64,000 bases of DNA from Trachythela sp. YZ-2020 (lineage: Eukaryota > Cnidaria > Anthozoa > Malacalcyonacea > Clavulariidae): NCBI GenBank assembly GCA_016169945.1, contig JADLSH010000355.1:367501-431500 (forward strand), in the 5' to 3' direction. The first letter of the stretch is position 1, and each line of letters opens with the position of its first letter. A program made the translations under genes and the position numbers. Shown piece after piece: positions 49,501-61,034 of the stretch. Below the pieces are notes generated by a model. That model made no database searches, had not been told where the DNA came from, and saw nothing but the letters and a program-made list of their open reading frames with translations.

Positions 49501-52500
49501 CTAGAGGTCCAGTAAGGGTCATCTCTTATTCAGCGTTACTACAGGAGGAAACCTAAACTAAACTAACTTTATTTATACTGGACAGCTCTATCAGTTCTAA
49601 ACTGTTCTTCCTAGAGGTCCAGTGAGTGCCATCCCTTATTGATCCAGTGTTACTACAGGAGAAAACCGGAGGAAAACCTGTGGTGTTTGGTAAAGAAAAA
49701 CTAGAAGCACTCTTCTCACATGCGACAAAATTATAATCAGACAACGGCATTTTGCAGGAATCAAACCTCGGTCACAGAGGTGAAAGACACGATAAGTCAT
49801 GTTCTAATCACTTTCCACCATGTCTTAACCTGACAGGAAGAGGAACGACGTTTGCGAGACGAACATATTCAGTACCAACAACAACTCAGCTGCGCTGAAA
49901 GAAAACGACAAGAAGACATTTTGGTGAGAGAGGAACTCGCGAAGAAAAATGTCATGGATAGATTGAAAGAAAAAAGAAAAGCTTTGATGAGACGAGAGGT
50001 GAAGACTGCCTTCGGTTTGGATATTTGCGAAATGAGTCCTAACGATCCCTAACCATCTCAGGAAGCTCCATAGCTTTTTGTACAGCCTTCGATCTTATAA
50101 TTTTGGAAATATGGATTTTTATTTTGCAGGAACATTTGATGCAACGCGATAGACTCCTGCAGAACAAGATTCATCAGGCATTTCGTCGCTCAGAACATCA
50201 ACTGTTGAAAGCCCTTGAAGCGAGAAAAGCTGAAGTCAAAGTATGATATAACTATTTTAATAGGATAATGGGAACAAAGCATTCCTGATATTTTCCTGAT
50301 AGTTCGTCTAATGTTCGTCTAATGCTGTGTTTATACAGATTACTTATCAACTTTCTCAAACTCATTAATAATTCATGAGCAAAACACAAATGAAATCACC
50401 ACCGTATCGTTGTCTTGATACCACGGTAATAAACACCCATAAATTAACTCAACTTTCGCGTTGAATTTCTCTTTAAATACTGGTTTGTTTGAGAAGCTAT
50501 ATCATACACGAGAAGGAGTTTATTATAGTGATTTAAAAACACCTCAAAGTATGTTAGAGAACTCGGCTAGCGCCTTGTTTTTCAACACACTTTTCAGTGT
50601 TTCAAATCACTATAATAAACTCCTTCTCGTGTATGATATATTACATCTCTTCTTTGCCCAAGTCCGTCCACACGGATTAAATCGGTTCGGACAAATCACT
50701 GTTTCTATAAATTAACAACATAATGAAGTCTGTTAACTTGACGTTTTCACCCCCGGTTTTTAATAGACAATGTATGGTGAACTGGTTATGGCCGACGGAG
50801 AATACGGGGGGAGTAAAGGCCGGAGGTGGAAAGTAGATTGGAACAGGTCACCCCAGCCTATTCAAGTGAAATTGAAATGCCTTCGGGGCATCAAGGATAA
50901 ATTACCAGGTATGGTAAAATTTTTTGGTGTTTTTTTTCGCGTGTTCCTTCTGCGAGTAAAACGTTTCTCGTGTTTTCAGTTGGTCGTTACGTGTTGATGG
51001 CGTCATTGTATGATCGTCTTGGAGGTCACGTGATGAAATGGTCCAATCTTAAAGGCCAGCAATGGGGTGGAGCTACGCTGCCGTTATTTCATGAGGGAGA
51101 GTTTTATAATATCGAAGCCAAGGTTAGTTTAGCCGTTGCTGGACATCTAGGGAGAAGAATTAAGAACAGCTCACTGTATAATTTAAATTTTAGATTGACC
51201 AAAGTGTATTCACCGTGTGTCCAGCACGACCGGATATTCGTCCCGGTATGGTTCTCGTATTCGAGTTATTTCTCCTCCGAGGTGCTGTCACACCCACAGA
51301 CCGCGTAGTGGCCTGGGGTTGCTTTCCTATATGTGACTCAAACTTCAGAGTTGTGGAGGGAAAGTGAGTATCACCATACATTTTTCTTTTTTACGTATTT
51401 CAAATCCCGAAAGGTAGCGACCTCTGAGAGTAGCAGCTCTAAGAGCTACTAAGAAGTTCATAATTTAGAATGGACTAGCATTAGGATTAGAATTCGGATA
51501 AGGGTTAGCTGTAGAGACTAGAGATGCTATTAGGGTTAGAACTAAAGTTGGGATTAGGGTTAGTATCAGGTTATAGGATTAAGATTGTGTTTAAGGTTAG
51601 GATTATAGTAGTGTTTCACTTAGGATTTGGATAAAATTATAAGGGTAAGGAATAATCTAATGGTAAAAAGTCGCTGTATTTATATTTTGGTTCCTAATAT
51701 GTAAATTTACCCCTGTGTTTCTTCTCAGGTATAAAACTCCGTTCCTCCGAGGTGACATGGACCCAGGTATTGACACTTATCAGAGGATGGAAGAACTGAT
51801 TGCGGAGGATATTGATCATTGGTTGTGTAATCTATATTTTGATGTTGTTCTTTTACCAAGGTAAGGACACCCAGTCGTATTTGGCTATTCCGCTGACTTT
51901 CTTCCCAACTTTAGTCCCAGACTTACCCGGGGTCGGATGCTCGGATTCTTGTCCCTCCATTCTTTTCTGTTCCGTGTCATGTCTACCGTCAGTTCCTTGA
52001 TATTTTGGTCTTCTTTTACACAAACCTTCCATCTGTTCTTCGGTCTCGCCCATCCTCTGTTCCCCGTTATCTCCAGCGTTTAAACCCTGGCAAGCTCTCC
52101 TTCGTCTACTTTTGTTACGTGTCCATCTCAGCCTTGCTTCGTTCATCTTCTCTGCGATGTCCACCCCACATCTTCTACTGATCTCTTCATTCCACATCTT
52201 GTCCTTCAGCGAAGGTATCGAAGTATAGAGTAAATGGAAAATGGAAAGTCAACCTGGAAGCACTCTTCTCACGAGGTGAAATTATAATGAGACAACTGTA
52301 GGAGTCAAACCCAGACACAGAGATGAGTTACATGCACTAATCACTGTGATGCCTTCCTTCAGATACATGGCTGGACAAAAAGAATACGAAGTTGAACTTC
52401 AGTTTACTTCAAACTTGCTCGGTCATCCAAAGCGCACGAAGACTGGGGAAGAGCTTGCTGACGGAGAGGAGCCTGTGTACGGGTCTCGTAGTGATCTCCA

Positions 52501-55500
52501 GTCCCTGGGATCGCGCGGTTCACGTCGGGACAGTAAAGCTTCCAGTGCTATGGAGTAAGTCGTATTTTAATTGCTTTAAGTTGTCCCTGTTAAGAATAGA
52601 CTGAACTAAACTATGATAGCTCTATCAGTTCTAAACTGTTCTCCCCAGAGGTCCAGTAAGAGCCATACCTTATTGTTCCAGTGTTACTACAGGAGGAAAC
52701 CAGAGTACCTGGAGAAAACCTGCGATGTTTGCAGTGTTCTAAACATATTTACTTCTATTTCTCCTCAGGGCAAGTCTTGCAAGCGAGGCGAGAGAAAGGG
52801 ATGAAAATGGTAGTGAAAGAAAAATGTCTGCCTCAGGTGAAGATCTTCAGTTACCTATGACGCCGCTCAAAACTCCAGTAAGTGTTGTCTGAGATATTTG
52901 ATTGACTATGTTCTTTTAGTACAGGAGTGTTGGTGACACAGTGGTTAGGCCAACTGTGCGCGTCAACGTTTTTTGGCAAATACGGTCCATCAATATCCTT
53001 GCAAAATGAAGTACTCTTAAACTCTATTAAACCTGCAAATTTGGTGACAGTTTAGTATTAAAAGCATAAAAAATCACTATACACTTTATAAAAAATAGAA
53101 AAATACTCACCCATTTCTCCAAAAAAGCGCCTCCTTAATTATTAACTCTTGGCCTTAGTGCACAGTACATGTCTTTTACCTCTGTGACCAGGGTTTGATT
53201 CCTGCAATATGCAGTTGTCTGATTATTAATTTCACCTCAGTCACATGTGAGAAGAATGCTTCCAGTTTGACTCCGGTTTCCTCCTGTAGTAACACTGGAC
53301 AAATAACGGATGGTCTTACTAGACTTCTAGGGAGAACAGTTTAGAACTGACAGAGCAATCCAGTATATAAATAGAGATTTATCAAACTTCTGAACTTCTC
53401 GTCTGAACTCTATCAATTCTCTATAATTTAGTCGACACCTGGTGACCATAGCAATAACCCACGTCATGAGCGTCCTTCAACAGTCCTGCATACTTCACGT
53501 AAGCTCCACGAAGCGGCTAATGTGTTACAAGGACTAAGTGATGACAGTGACACAGATTTTTCAGATGATGAAGTGGCCGAATTACGAAAACAAAATGATT
53601 TTAAACCAGTGAAAGGAAAACCGGGGATGTTCTATAAAGTAAGTTTTGAGGAATAAAGTAAAGTTATAGGGTGTGATAATAATCCTTTATTGCAGCGAAA
53701 TGCTGAATTGCAAGGAAGGCTGCTCAAATGGCTTGCTGAAGTCTGTTCAGGGTAGTCACCATCTAAATAAGGTCTAACCCGGCAATGACCAACGGCAGGC
53801 GTGTTTTCACTCAGTTTATCCGGTAAAGGAAGCGCGTCAACCATGCCGGCTTGTCATACGGTCGAAAACAATAGTTGGCACTTATTCAATTTCGTCTTAT
53901 GGTAGTTTTGGACATATAGTTCTCATGGATTTTATATGAGTTACAGTGTATTGGTATCGTAGTCGTTAGTACATGTGATGTGCTAGCATTTCACCTCTGT
54001 GACCGAGGTTCAATTCCTGCAATATGCAGTTGTCTGAATATTCTTCTATTTTTAGAAACACCTCCATAATCCAGTGGACACTTACCACAAGAAATTATAC
54101 ACCATGCTACCCAAGACGCCCTTACTGAGCCGTCGAGCTGGCAAGAAACGCAAGATGACGCATTTAGAGGAACTTGAACAACACACGTTTTCTGTCAAGT
54201 AAGAAACTATTTTCTCTGGATCTTACTGGACCTCTAGGGAGAACAGTTTAGAACTGATAGAGCTATCCAGTATAAATAAAGTTAGTTTAGTTTAGGTTTC
54301 CTCCTGTAGTAACACTGGATCAATAAGAGATGGCTCTTACTGGACCTCTAGGGAGAACAGTTTAGAACTGATAGAGCTATCTAGTATAAATAAAGTTAGT
54401 TCGGTTTAGGTTTCCTCCTGTAGTAACACTGGATCAATAAGAGATGACCCTTACTGGACCTCTAGGGAGAACAGTTTAGAACTGATAGAACTATCCAGTA
54501 TAAATAAAGTTAGTTTAGTTTAGGTTTCCTCCTGTAGTAACACTGGATCAATAAGAGATGGCCCTTACTGGACCTCTAGGGAGACCAGATCAAAACTGAT
54601 AGAGCTATCCAGTATAAATAAAGTTAGTTTAGTTTAGGTTTCCTCCTGTAGTAACACTGGACCAATAAGAGATGACTCTTAGTGGACCTCTAGGGAGAAC
54701 AGTTTAGAACTGATAAAGCTACCCAGTATAAATAAGGTTAGTTTATAAATAAGTTTTTGGTTGGTTATTTAAATTTCACTGGATATTTTTTCATCATTTT
54801 TTCCCCATAGGAGTCGCTGGTCAAATAAAGGTCGGATACCTCGTCGAGGTCGGGAGAAAATGCAATACATCGGCAGGCAGTTTCTCTCGGAACTAGGCCT
54901 TTCGCAATGGCGCTCGAGGGAATTCTGGGCGATAATTTTAATGCTGATTTTAACCTGGTTTATCCGCATTTACGCTCATTATGGAGGACAATGGATATAC
55001 CTCACTGCTATTTTTATCCCAATAAACAAGTAAGAAATAAATCTAAATTCTATTCTTGAATGTGGCCGAAGGCTATCTCGTTGAGGAAGAATGCCCTGGA
55101 CAAACTAGAAACGATGTTTCCTGGTTTCACAGACAGGCCAGCCTTAACCGGGAAAAGCCTTGATAGGTCAATCAGTAAACTCCATATTTTCTTATTTTGT
55201 GTAGGTTTGAATTTCTTCCTTACACTACAAACCTAAACTACCAAAGCACCTTACTACAAACCCGACAAGAGATTTCTCTTGTTGTTCTCGGTCCGTTCAC
55301 AAACATTATAATATTTTGTTTGATGGTATTTATGAGTTGGTTAATGCAGAGATTATTTGGGAGATTTCCCAGTATTTTATCGAGGTTCGTTATGGCCTAT
55401 GGGATCAATACGTTGCTCGATCCTGTTTGGATACTCATTGTCGATACCGCTTTGAAAAGGTAAGTATTACAGACTCAAGGACCAAAGGGAAAGGCGTGGA

Positions 55501-58500
55501 GAAAACCTGCGGTGTTTGGTAGAGTCAAACTGGAAGCACTCTTCTCACATGTGATTGAGGTGAAATTATAATCAGACAACTGCATATTACAGGAATCAAA
55601 CCTTTGGCCGGTCACAGAAGTGAAAGGCACATGTGTTAACCACTATGCTACCCTGTTCTGTTCGGTGCTATCGAAGTTTCGTTGATTCAGTCAACGCTCT
55701 GCCTAACGTCGTGACTTTTCTCCAGTTATTCCGTTTTCCTCAACGCCAGGTGTGGAACGTTTTATAATCGTGGACGTTTATAAGCGTGGTATCAACACAA
55801 CGATACGGTGCTGATATCCTTTTTGTTTTGCTCATGAATTATTAGACAACTTTGAGTGTATGATATAACTTCTTTTAAAGAGAAATTCATCACGAAAGTT
55901 GACTTAATTTACAACGATACAGGGCTGATTTCCTTTGTGTTTTGATCATGAATTATTGATGAGTTTGAGAAACTGATTTGAAAATTTAGCACGCAAGTTG
56001 ACTTAACTTATGGACTTTTACTACCGTGATATCAAGACAACGAGTTCCTGTTCATTTCCTTTGTGTTATACTCATGAATTATCAATGATTTAGAAATATA
56101 TATCGATGTGCATGATTAAATATATGATATCAATTTTATACTTTTATAGATACCGGTTGCTCGGAGGAGATATTCCAATCGGAGATGCTTACAAACTTTA
56201 CTGGCACTTCGACCGCTACGAGAAGAACGGAATAATCGGGATTTTCATCACCGTATTTCTCTATATTGTCACAGTATTCTCTGCCGCCACTGTACTCTAT
56301 ATGTACTTCCTCAGGGTTCACAATAGCGGACGATTACTGGATGTATATCACAGGTAAGCGGAAATCAAGGTGTAGTTAATACTATTTCCCAGCAAATAAT
56401 TTTCAAGAAAGGCATGTTGAGGATCACGGGACGCAAATACGATTAGTGAGTACGTTGTCCCTTAACGCGCAGTTAAGTCTACTATACTGTAGGTCGAGAG
56501 TAGCGTGTTGTTACTTGATGGGTGACTACCTTGCCAGTGGCGGACACTTCGCGAAATATTGGGGGTGCGAACTTAGGTTGCCAACATATAACCACCCTTT
56601 TGTTGCTGTAAATCTCATGTGTCGAAAACATTTTGGCTTAAATTTCATGCAAATTTACTTAAATTATAGCCTTTTAAGGCATTCGTGGTTGTAAATCATT
56701 TATACAGCTTTGTTGCACAGTTAATCGGCTATCATTCAAAGGCTTTGAGAAATTATTGGGGGGGCGCGGTCGCCCCTTCGCTCCCCCCCCCCCCCTGTGC
56801 TGTGCTGTGCTGTGCTGTGCTGTGCTGTGCTGTGCTGTGCTGTGCTGTGCTGTGCTGTGCTGTGCTGTGCTGTGCTGGGCTGGGCTTTGCTTTGCTTTGC
56901 TTTGCACCGATCAGACATGGGTCGTATGATGGCAGACAGAGGCATCTTAGTAAGCCTTCGAGCTGTGTTCTTCGCAATTCAGCTTTCAGCTGCAAGGAAG
57001 AGTGATTAGAGCCTCCTACTATTATTTTTATTAATTAATTATTATTTTATCACAGATTAAATGGAAAGGAAGATGAATTTTTTGTCCCGTATGATTTGGA
57101 AGTTTCGTTAGAAGAGTTGACATATATTTCTCGTAAGGCCGAGCAATGGCGAGGGGAAGAAGGCGAGCGTCGGAAAGTGGCTGTGTATAATTACGTCTGG
57201 GAGGAGGAAGAGGTAAGGTCCTGGGATCTAGGGTTTGTGGGTCCCCTTTTACCCCAAGGCCAGTTAGAGAAGGGGTGTTGATGGCGCAGTTGTTAGCACA
57301 TGTGTCTTTCACCTCTGTGACCGGCCAGAGGTTTGACAATATATTGTTGTCTGACTATAATTTCACCTCAGTCGCATGTGAGAAGAATGCTTCCAGTTTG
57401 ACTCTATCAAACATTGCAGGTTTTCTCCGCACATTCTGGTTTCCTCCTGTAGTAACACTGGATCAATAAGAGATGACTCTTACTGGACCTCTAGGAAGAA
57501 CAGTTTAGAACTGATAGTCAGGTTAGTTTCAGTTTTGGTTATTTAGATTTGACGAAGATTTTTTCAACGATTCTAACCCACGTTAAAATATTTCCATTTG
57601 TAGTTGGATGACAAACTTTGGGACAAGAATAGCAAACGCCAGAGAAAGAACACTCGAGAAGTGACGACACATACGTCGATACACACCTTGCATTTGGATG
57701 GTCTCAGAGAACTTTACAGACATTTCCTACGTCTGCCTGATGGAGCCATTGTTGAGGTTTGAAAATATTTTGATATTGTTAAGCACACAAATTAATGTAT
57801 TCGTCGATGTTGGTGTCACAGTGGTTAGCACATGTGTCTTTCACCTCTGTGCACGTGACTGCGATATGCAGTTGCTGAAGTCGTATGTGAGAAGAGTGCT
57901 TCCAGTTTGACTCTACCAAACACCGCAGGTTTTCTCTGGGCATTCTGATTTCCTCCTGTAGTAACACTGGATCAATAAGAGATGACCCTTACTGGATCTC
58001 TAGGAAGAACAGTTTAGAACTGATAGAGCTATCCAGTATAAATAAAGTTAGTTTAGTTTAGGTTTCCTCCTGTAGTAAGACTGGATCAATAAGAGATGAC
58101 CCTTACTGGATCTCTAGGAAGAACAGATTAGAACTGATAGAGCTATCCAGTATAAATAAAGTTAGTTTAGAGGGAAAACATTACTTAAATTTTCATATAA
58201 ATATTTTTGTTTTAGGTATTCGGTGAGATGCCTCTGACAGGAATCGATGAGAGTGTAAAGCAAGCTATATTACAAAGAAATACATTTGAAAATATAGACC
58301 TGGTTAGTTCAGTTACTACATTGAGATCAAGGCGCGGTTCACATGCTCCTGGGGCGAATTTCTATGGTACGGTCCCAGTTACCGCGGGCTCAGGTAATAC
58401 CGCTGATGTCCATAACGCAGGCTCACGGAGGCAATCTAGGGTACAGTTTAGTGACCTCCCGGCTAAAGATACTCACACTTTAGATTTGCCTGGGACTAGT

Positions 58501-58533
58501 AATGGTATCCCGGAGAGGAGTTCGCCAGTTTGA
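46550..58533 (+). CDS. coiled-coil, C2-like, multi-pass membrane protein, 20 exons (OFCC1/ojoplano-like?)
   Basis: Exons: 46550-46591, 47686-48154, 48321-48506, 48955-49202, 49837-49998, 50130-50240, 50767-50908, 50980-51122, 51194-51363, 51729-51860, 52363-52554, 52769-52877, 53432-53638, 54056-54198, 54811-55029, 55205-55459, 56150-56353, 57056-57212, 57604-57756, 58216-58533; every junction keeps phase, giving 1,253 residues. Seen: basic N-terminus MIRSKRGKKPKR, acidic Ser/Thr/Glu-rich region to about 230, charged coiled coil about 235-410, a beta-rich C2-like domain (VKLKCLRGIKDKLP-VGRYVLMASLYDRLGGHV) about 430-640, a phospho-type acidic linker (SDDSDTDFSDDE), four or five hydrophobic segments between about 857 and 1032, and a cytosolic tail. 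The best family guess is OFCC1/ojoplano, a membrane protein of epithelial morphogenesis, recalled weakly. The exon model is more certain than the name. Confidence 0.82.
48560..48905 (-). repeat. second tRNA-derived SINE (family S2), reverse
   Basis: On the minus strand the head carries a good B box (GGTTCGATTCTCGCTGGGG), then a ~300-bp body with GGTACTCCGGTTTCCTCC, ending at a (TAAG)n-type simple repeat near 48560-48580. In intron 3 of the 20-exon gene. A diverged relative of its tail may lie at 53660-53790. Confidence 0.75.
49212..49795 (-). repeat. S1 SINE, reverse, with four tail units
   Basis: Four reverse tail units, then middle and head (GAATCAAACCTCGGTCACAG). Tail sequence starts about 10 bp after the exon 4 donor. 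Confidence 0.82.
50335..50645. mobile_element. composite fold-back element, copy 2 (inverted)
   Basis: Inverse of 11556-11845: flank CTCATTAATAATTCATGAGC and TAACTCAACTTTCGCGTTGA, then arms with TATATCATACACGAGAAGGA and their complement. In intron 6 of the 20-exon gene. Flank-only relatives lie at 48170-48290 and, in repeated degenerate form, 55783-56105. Confidence 0.72.
52225..52345 (-). repeat. S1 SINE head and middle, intron 10
   Basis: CTGGAAGCACTCTTCTCACG and AGTCAAACCCAGACACAGAG, reverse orientation, abutting the exon 11 acceptor region. Confidence 0.6.
52612..52740 (-). repeat. S1 SINE tail, intron 11
   Basis: GATAGCTCTATCAGTTCTAA to GTTACTACAGGAGGAAACC, one unit, reverse. Confidence 0.7.
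53155..53385 (+). repeat. S1 SINE, intron 12
   Basis: Head with GACCAGGGTTTGATTCCTGC, middle TCACATGTGAGAAGAATGCT and one tail unit. Confidence 0.75.
53950..54042 (+). repeat. S1 SINE head, intron 13
   Basis: GTATCGTAGTCGTTAGTACA and GACCGAGGTTCAATTCCTGC, the B box closest to the tRNA consensus among S1 copies. Stops at AGTTGTCTGA, 18 bp before the exon 14 acceptor. Confidence 0.7.
54215..54745 (+). repeat. S1 SINE tail array, five units, intron 14
   Basis: About five ~114-bp tail units without a head, each ending TATAAATAAAGTTAG or a close variant. Confidence 0.85.
55490..55665 (-). repeat. S1 SINE middle and head, intron 16
   Basis: TAGAGTCAAACTGGAAGCAC, CAGACAACTGCATATTACAG and GGTCACAGAAGTGAAAGGCA, reverse. 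The intron also holds the degenerate repeats at 55783-56105. Confidence 0.7.
56795..56905. repeat. pentanucleotide microsatellite, intron 17
   Basis: About 16 TGTGC units preceded by a C-run, then two TGGGC units and about four TTTGC units. Long frames on both strands here are repeat translations. Confidence 0.9.
57275..57530 (+). repeat. S1 SINE, intron 18
   Basis: Head GATGGCGCAGTTGTTAGCAC with GACCGGCCAGAGGTTTGACA, middle and one tail unit. Confidence 0.75.
57800..58170 (+). repeat. S1 SINE with two tail units, intron 19
   Basis: Head GTTGGTGTCACAGTGGTTAG (best A-box-like copy), damaged B box, middle, then two tail units ending TATAAATAAAGTTAG. Confidence 0.8.
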
Positions 58534-58593
58534 TATTTATAGTTGACCAGTTTTAATTGTCACCCTATATTTGTGATTATAGTACTAATAGAT

Positions 58594-58775
58594 GGGTTTC
58601 ACTAAGGACTATCGTGCATGATGGTCAACCTGCAGTTATCAGAGATGAGAAAATATTACTTATTTTCATTATATGGAGTAGTCTTGTATTAGCAGGCAAC
58701 AAATGCTCCTATAAGTGTCAATATTTCTGAAGTTGACCATCATCTGCTGCTCCGTAACGCTTACTGAAACCTACC
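58594..58775. mobile_element. MITE family A
   Basis: GGGTTTCACTAAGGACTATC and CCGTAACGCTTACTGAAACC inverted ends; the interior is shortened. Confidence 0.75.
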
Positions 58776-58780
58776 ATACA

Positions 58781-59105
58781 TAGGTGGCGGAACCGGGGGG
58801 TGGGGGCTATAGTCCCCCCCCCAAAAGTACAAGTGAGGGGCTAAGTCCCCCCAAAAATAGAACAGACTGGGAGAACTTAATTTAAATTTGTCAGATTCTT
58901 CGCTGCCTTAAATCAGTTAAATGCAAAATGAACAAAATGACCTGGTTTCTGCCACTGATCTGGTTTCTGCACGTAAAATCTTCCCCAGAACGCAGGAAAT
59001 GCCGCCTCAGAAACTCTATACTTCCAAAATTTTCCAGGGGAGCATGCCTCTGGGCCCCCCTGGAGTTTGTCTAGCCGCAACTAAACCAATATCTTCCGCC
59101 GCCTA
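58781..59105. mobile_element. MITE with TAGGTGGCGGAA ends
   Basis: TAGGTGGCGGAA at left and TTCCGCCGCCTA at right (one mismatch as inverted ends), with G/C-run interior (GGGGGCTATAGTCCCCC). It begins six bases after a family A copy. Resembles G-rich hAT-type MITEs, but no clear target duplication was found. Confidence 0.7.
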
Positions 59106-59754
59106 TTGCAACCATACTTTTGCAGGTCAAAAGTGCATTGTATTATAGTTTTGGCATTACTTAGTTTCTTGCCAGTGGTATCCTTATTTAGTTTTCAACA
59201 AGAATAGGTTGTTAATATACACGTATAAACGAACACGAAGCAGAGTTTATATGCTTCATGGAAATAATCTTTTTGTAAACTTCGTAACCGCATTTCATAG
59301 ATGCATAAGCCTTAAGTTATCAATGTACACTGTACAGTATAATGTATTTACACAAATATTTTATGTAATCCTATTTTTGTAATTAATTTATTTTATATTT
59401 ATTGCTAAGAAGTACAATGTAAAATATCTCGGTTATATGGTCGCTATGTTTCTAAGTTTATTTGACTGACAAGTGACAACTGACCAAATACCAGTAGCTT
59501 ATACGTGACAAACGATGAAACAGCAATTTTACAAGTGACATCTTACAAAATACCTTACTTTGTATGTAAAACATTCGATATTATTTATAGTAGACGGTTA
59601 TCAGTGTAAGCATTTGATCTCACACTGGCACAGTATATATTATAGGCCTGTTTAGCGCATGGTAAATAAATAATTTGGTTTTAACCGTGAATTTTACACA
59701 AGTGATACTTCAAGTCAGTCAAGTGATACGTGCCTTAATTGCGACATATCAGTG
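59106..59754. other. 3' flank of the 20-exon gene
   Basis: AT-rich. AATAAA at 59665-59670 is a possible but distant signal. No exon seen. Confidence 0.35.
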
Positions 59755-59926
59755 CCATTTATACGGGAGAAAATAAGACGCGACTTACATAAGAACAGGG
59801 GTTCAGGCACTGATATGTAGGTTCAGGCTGTTCCACAATAAGTCGCGACTTATTAGAATTTGACCATTTATACAAGTGTGTTCGCGTCTTATGTAAGTCG
59901 CGTCTTATTTTCTCCCGTATAAATGG
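59755..59926. mobile_element. fold-back MITE, 172 bp
   Basis: CCATTTATACGGGAGAAAAT onward and its exact inverse ending AAATGG; arms continue with AAGACGCGACTTACATAAGA, giving ~40-bp arms. Confidence 0.85.
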
Positions 59927-60035
59927 CCCAATTGACTTAAAACAATTGCTTGGGAGCATTCTTTTCATTTATTTTGGGTTTGCCCACTTAAAAGTGTTTT
60001 CTTGTATTGACTGTCAAATGATTGCTTTTCAGCGA

Positions 60036-60120
60036 AACAGTTTGAAGTTTAGGCTAGTGAGAATCTACCACAAAGAACGTGTTACGTGCACTTCAAGACC
60101 ACTACCTACGCTGAGAACCA
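60036..60120 (+). repeat. isolated inverted unit of the 77-bp minisatellite
   Basis: GTTTGAAGTTTAGGCTAGTG and AGAATCTACCACAAAGAACG match the complement of the array at 44.96-45.6 kb, about 15 kb away. Confidence 0.7.
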
Positions 60121-60381
60121 ACCCGGACAATTACACAATCTAAACTTCGAATTTTCTGAAAGATGCGCCCACATACTTAAGTACTTCAGGAATTCCGTTA
60201 TAATTATTAACTTAACCAGGAAATTGGTGTGTCTGCTAAATAACATCGCTCCGAATAAGGAAAATAAAGTTGGGTGGCTCAAAAGCTGAAAGTGTACTTT
60301 AACTCCGTGTTTAACCGGGCTTGGAAAGTCCCGCATGTTACGGGTTACCTAGTCCCTAGTCCTGGTTGACGATTACGCCAT

Positions 60382-60702
60382 TTACACACGTAAAAACGCA
60401 CAAGTTGTAACAAACCTGCAGCAGACTTGTACCAATGCTGTTTCAACAACTTGTTATCAGGATGTGTTCGCACTGCTTGTTCCCAACTTGTTGACAACTG
60501 CAGCTTGTTGACAACTTGCTACAAGGTTGTTGACTCAACAGACTTGTTACAAGTTGTTCCAACAACTTGTTAACAAGTTGTGAGTGACAACCTTGTAGCA
60601 ACTTGATAAAATGACAACATTGTTACAACTTGTTGACAAGCTTGCTGCAAGTCTGTTGCGAACACATCTTATTGTCATGATGTGAGATTTCTACGTGTGT
60701 AA
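60382..60702. mobile_element. fold-back element with AACTTGTT motifs
   Basis: TTACACACGTA at left and TACGTGTGTAA at right; the interior repeats CAACTTGTT/AACAAGTTG many times in both orientations. Confidence 0.75.
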
Positions 60703-60847
60703 TTGGTACCTTCAAAGGTTGTTAAAGAATAAACAATGCTCTATTTGCGCCTGTTCATCGTTACATGCAACCGACGGTACCTTCTTTTGAGTGATGTTAT
60801 TTAATACAACCCGCGCGCTGCATGCTGGGGGAACCATGTTTTCCCTG

Positions 60848-60855
60848 TGACGTCA
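60848..60855. promoter_or_regulatory. CRE-like palindrome upstream of SCRIB
   Basis: Consensus TGACGTCA 183 nt before the Scribble start codon, in a locally GC-richer block (GCGCGCTGCATGCTGGGGG) that looks like a promoter. Function inferred only from the motif and position. Confidence 0.35.
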
Positions 60856-61034
60856 CACGGCAAGGAGCGTTGAAAAATTACGCCGAAGCTTGAAAAAATA
60901 CTCGACTGTTTACTAAAATCATTAAATAAAACCAATTTTTTCACGTACGATCGCGCGATTTGTACATTACAACTCAAGCTTAAAGCAAGACTGGCAATTT
61001 TACCCATGAAATTACGACGAAAGTAGCGGTTTAG

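Noticed and set aside
50461..50715. 84-codon frame sharing residues with one near 11.3-11.6 kb
   Set aside because: The shared peptide comes from the composite fold-back element present at both sites, not from a gene family.
56674..57005. Five overlapping frames with CCAVL or QHSTA repeats
   Set aside because: Translations of the TGTGC microsatellite in different frames.
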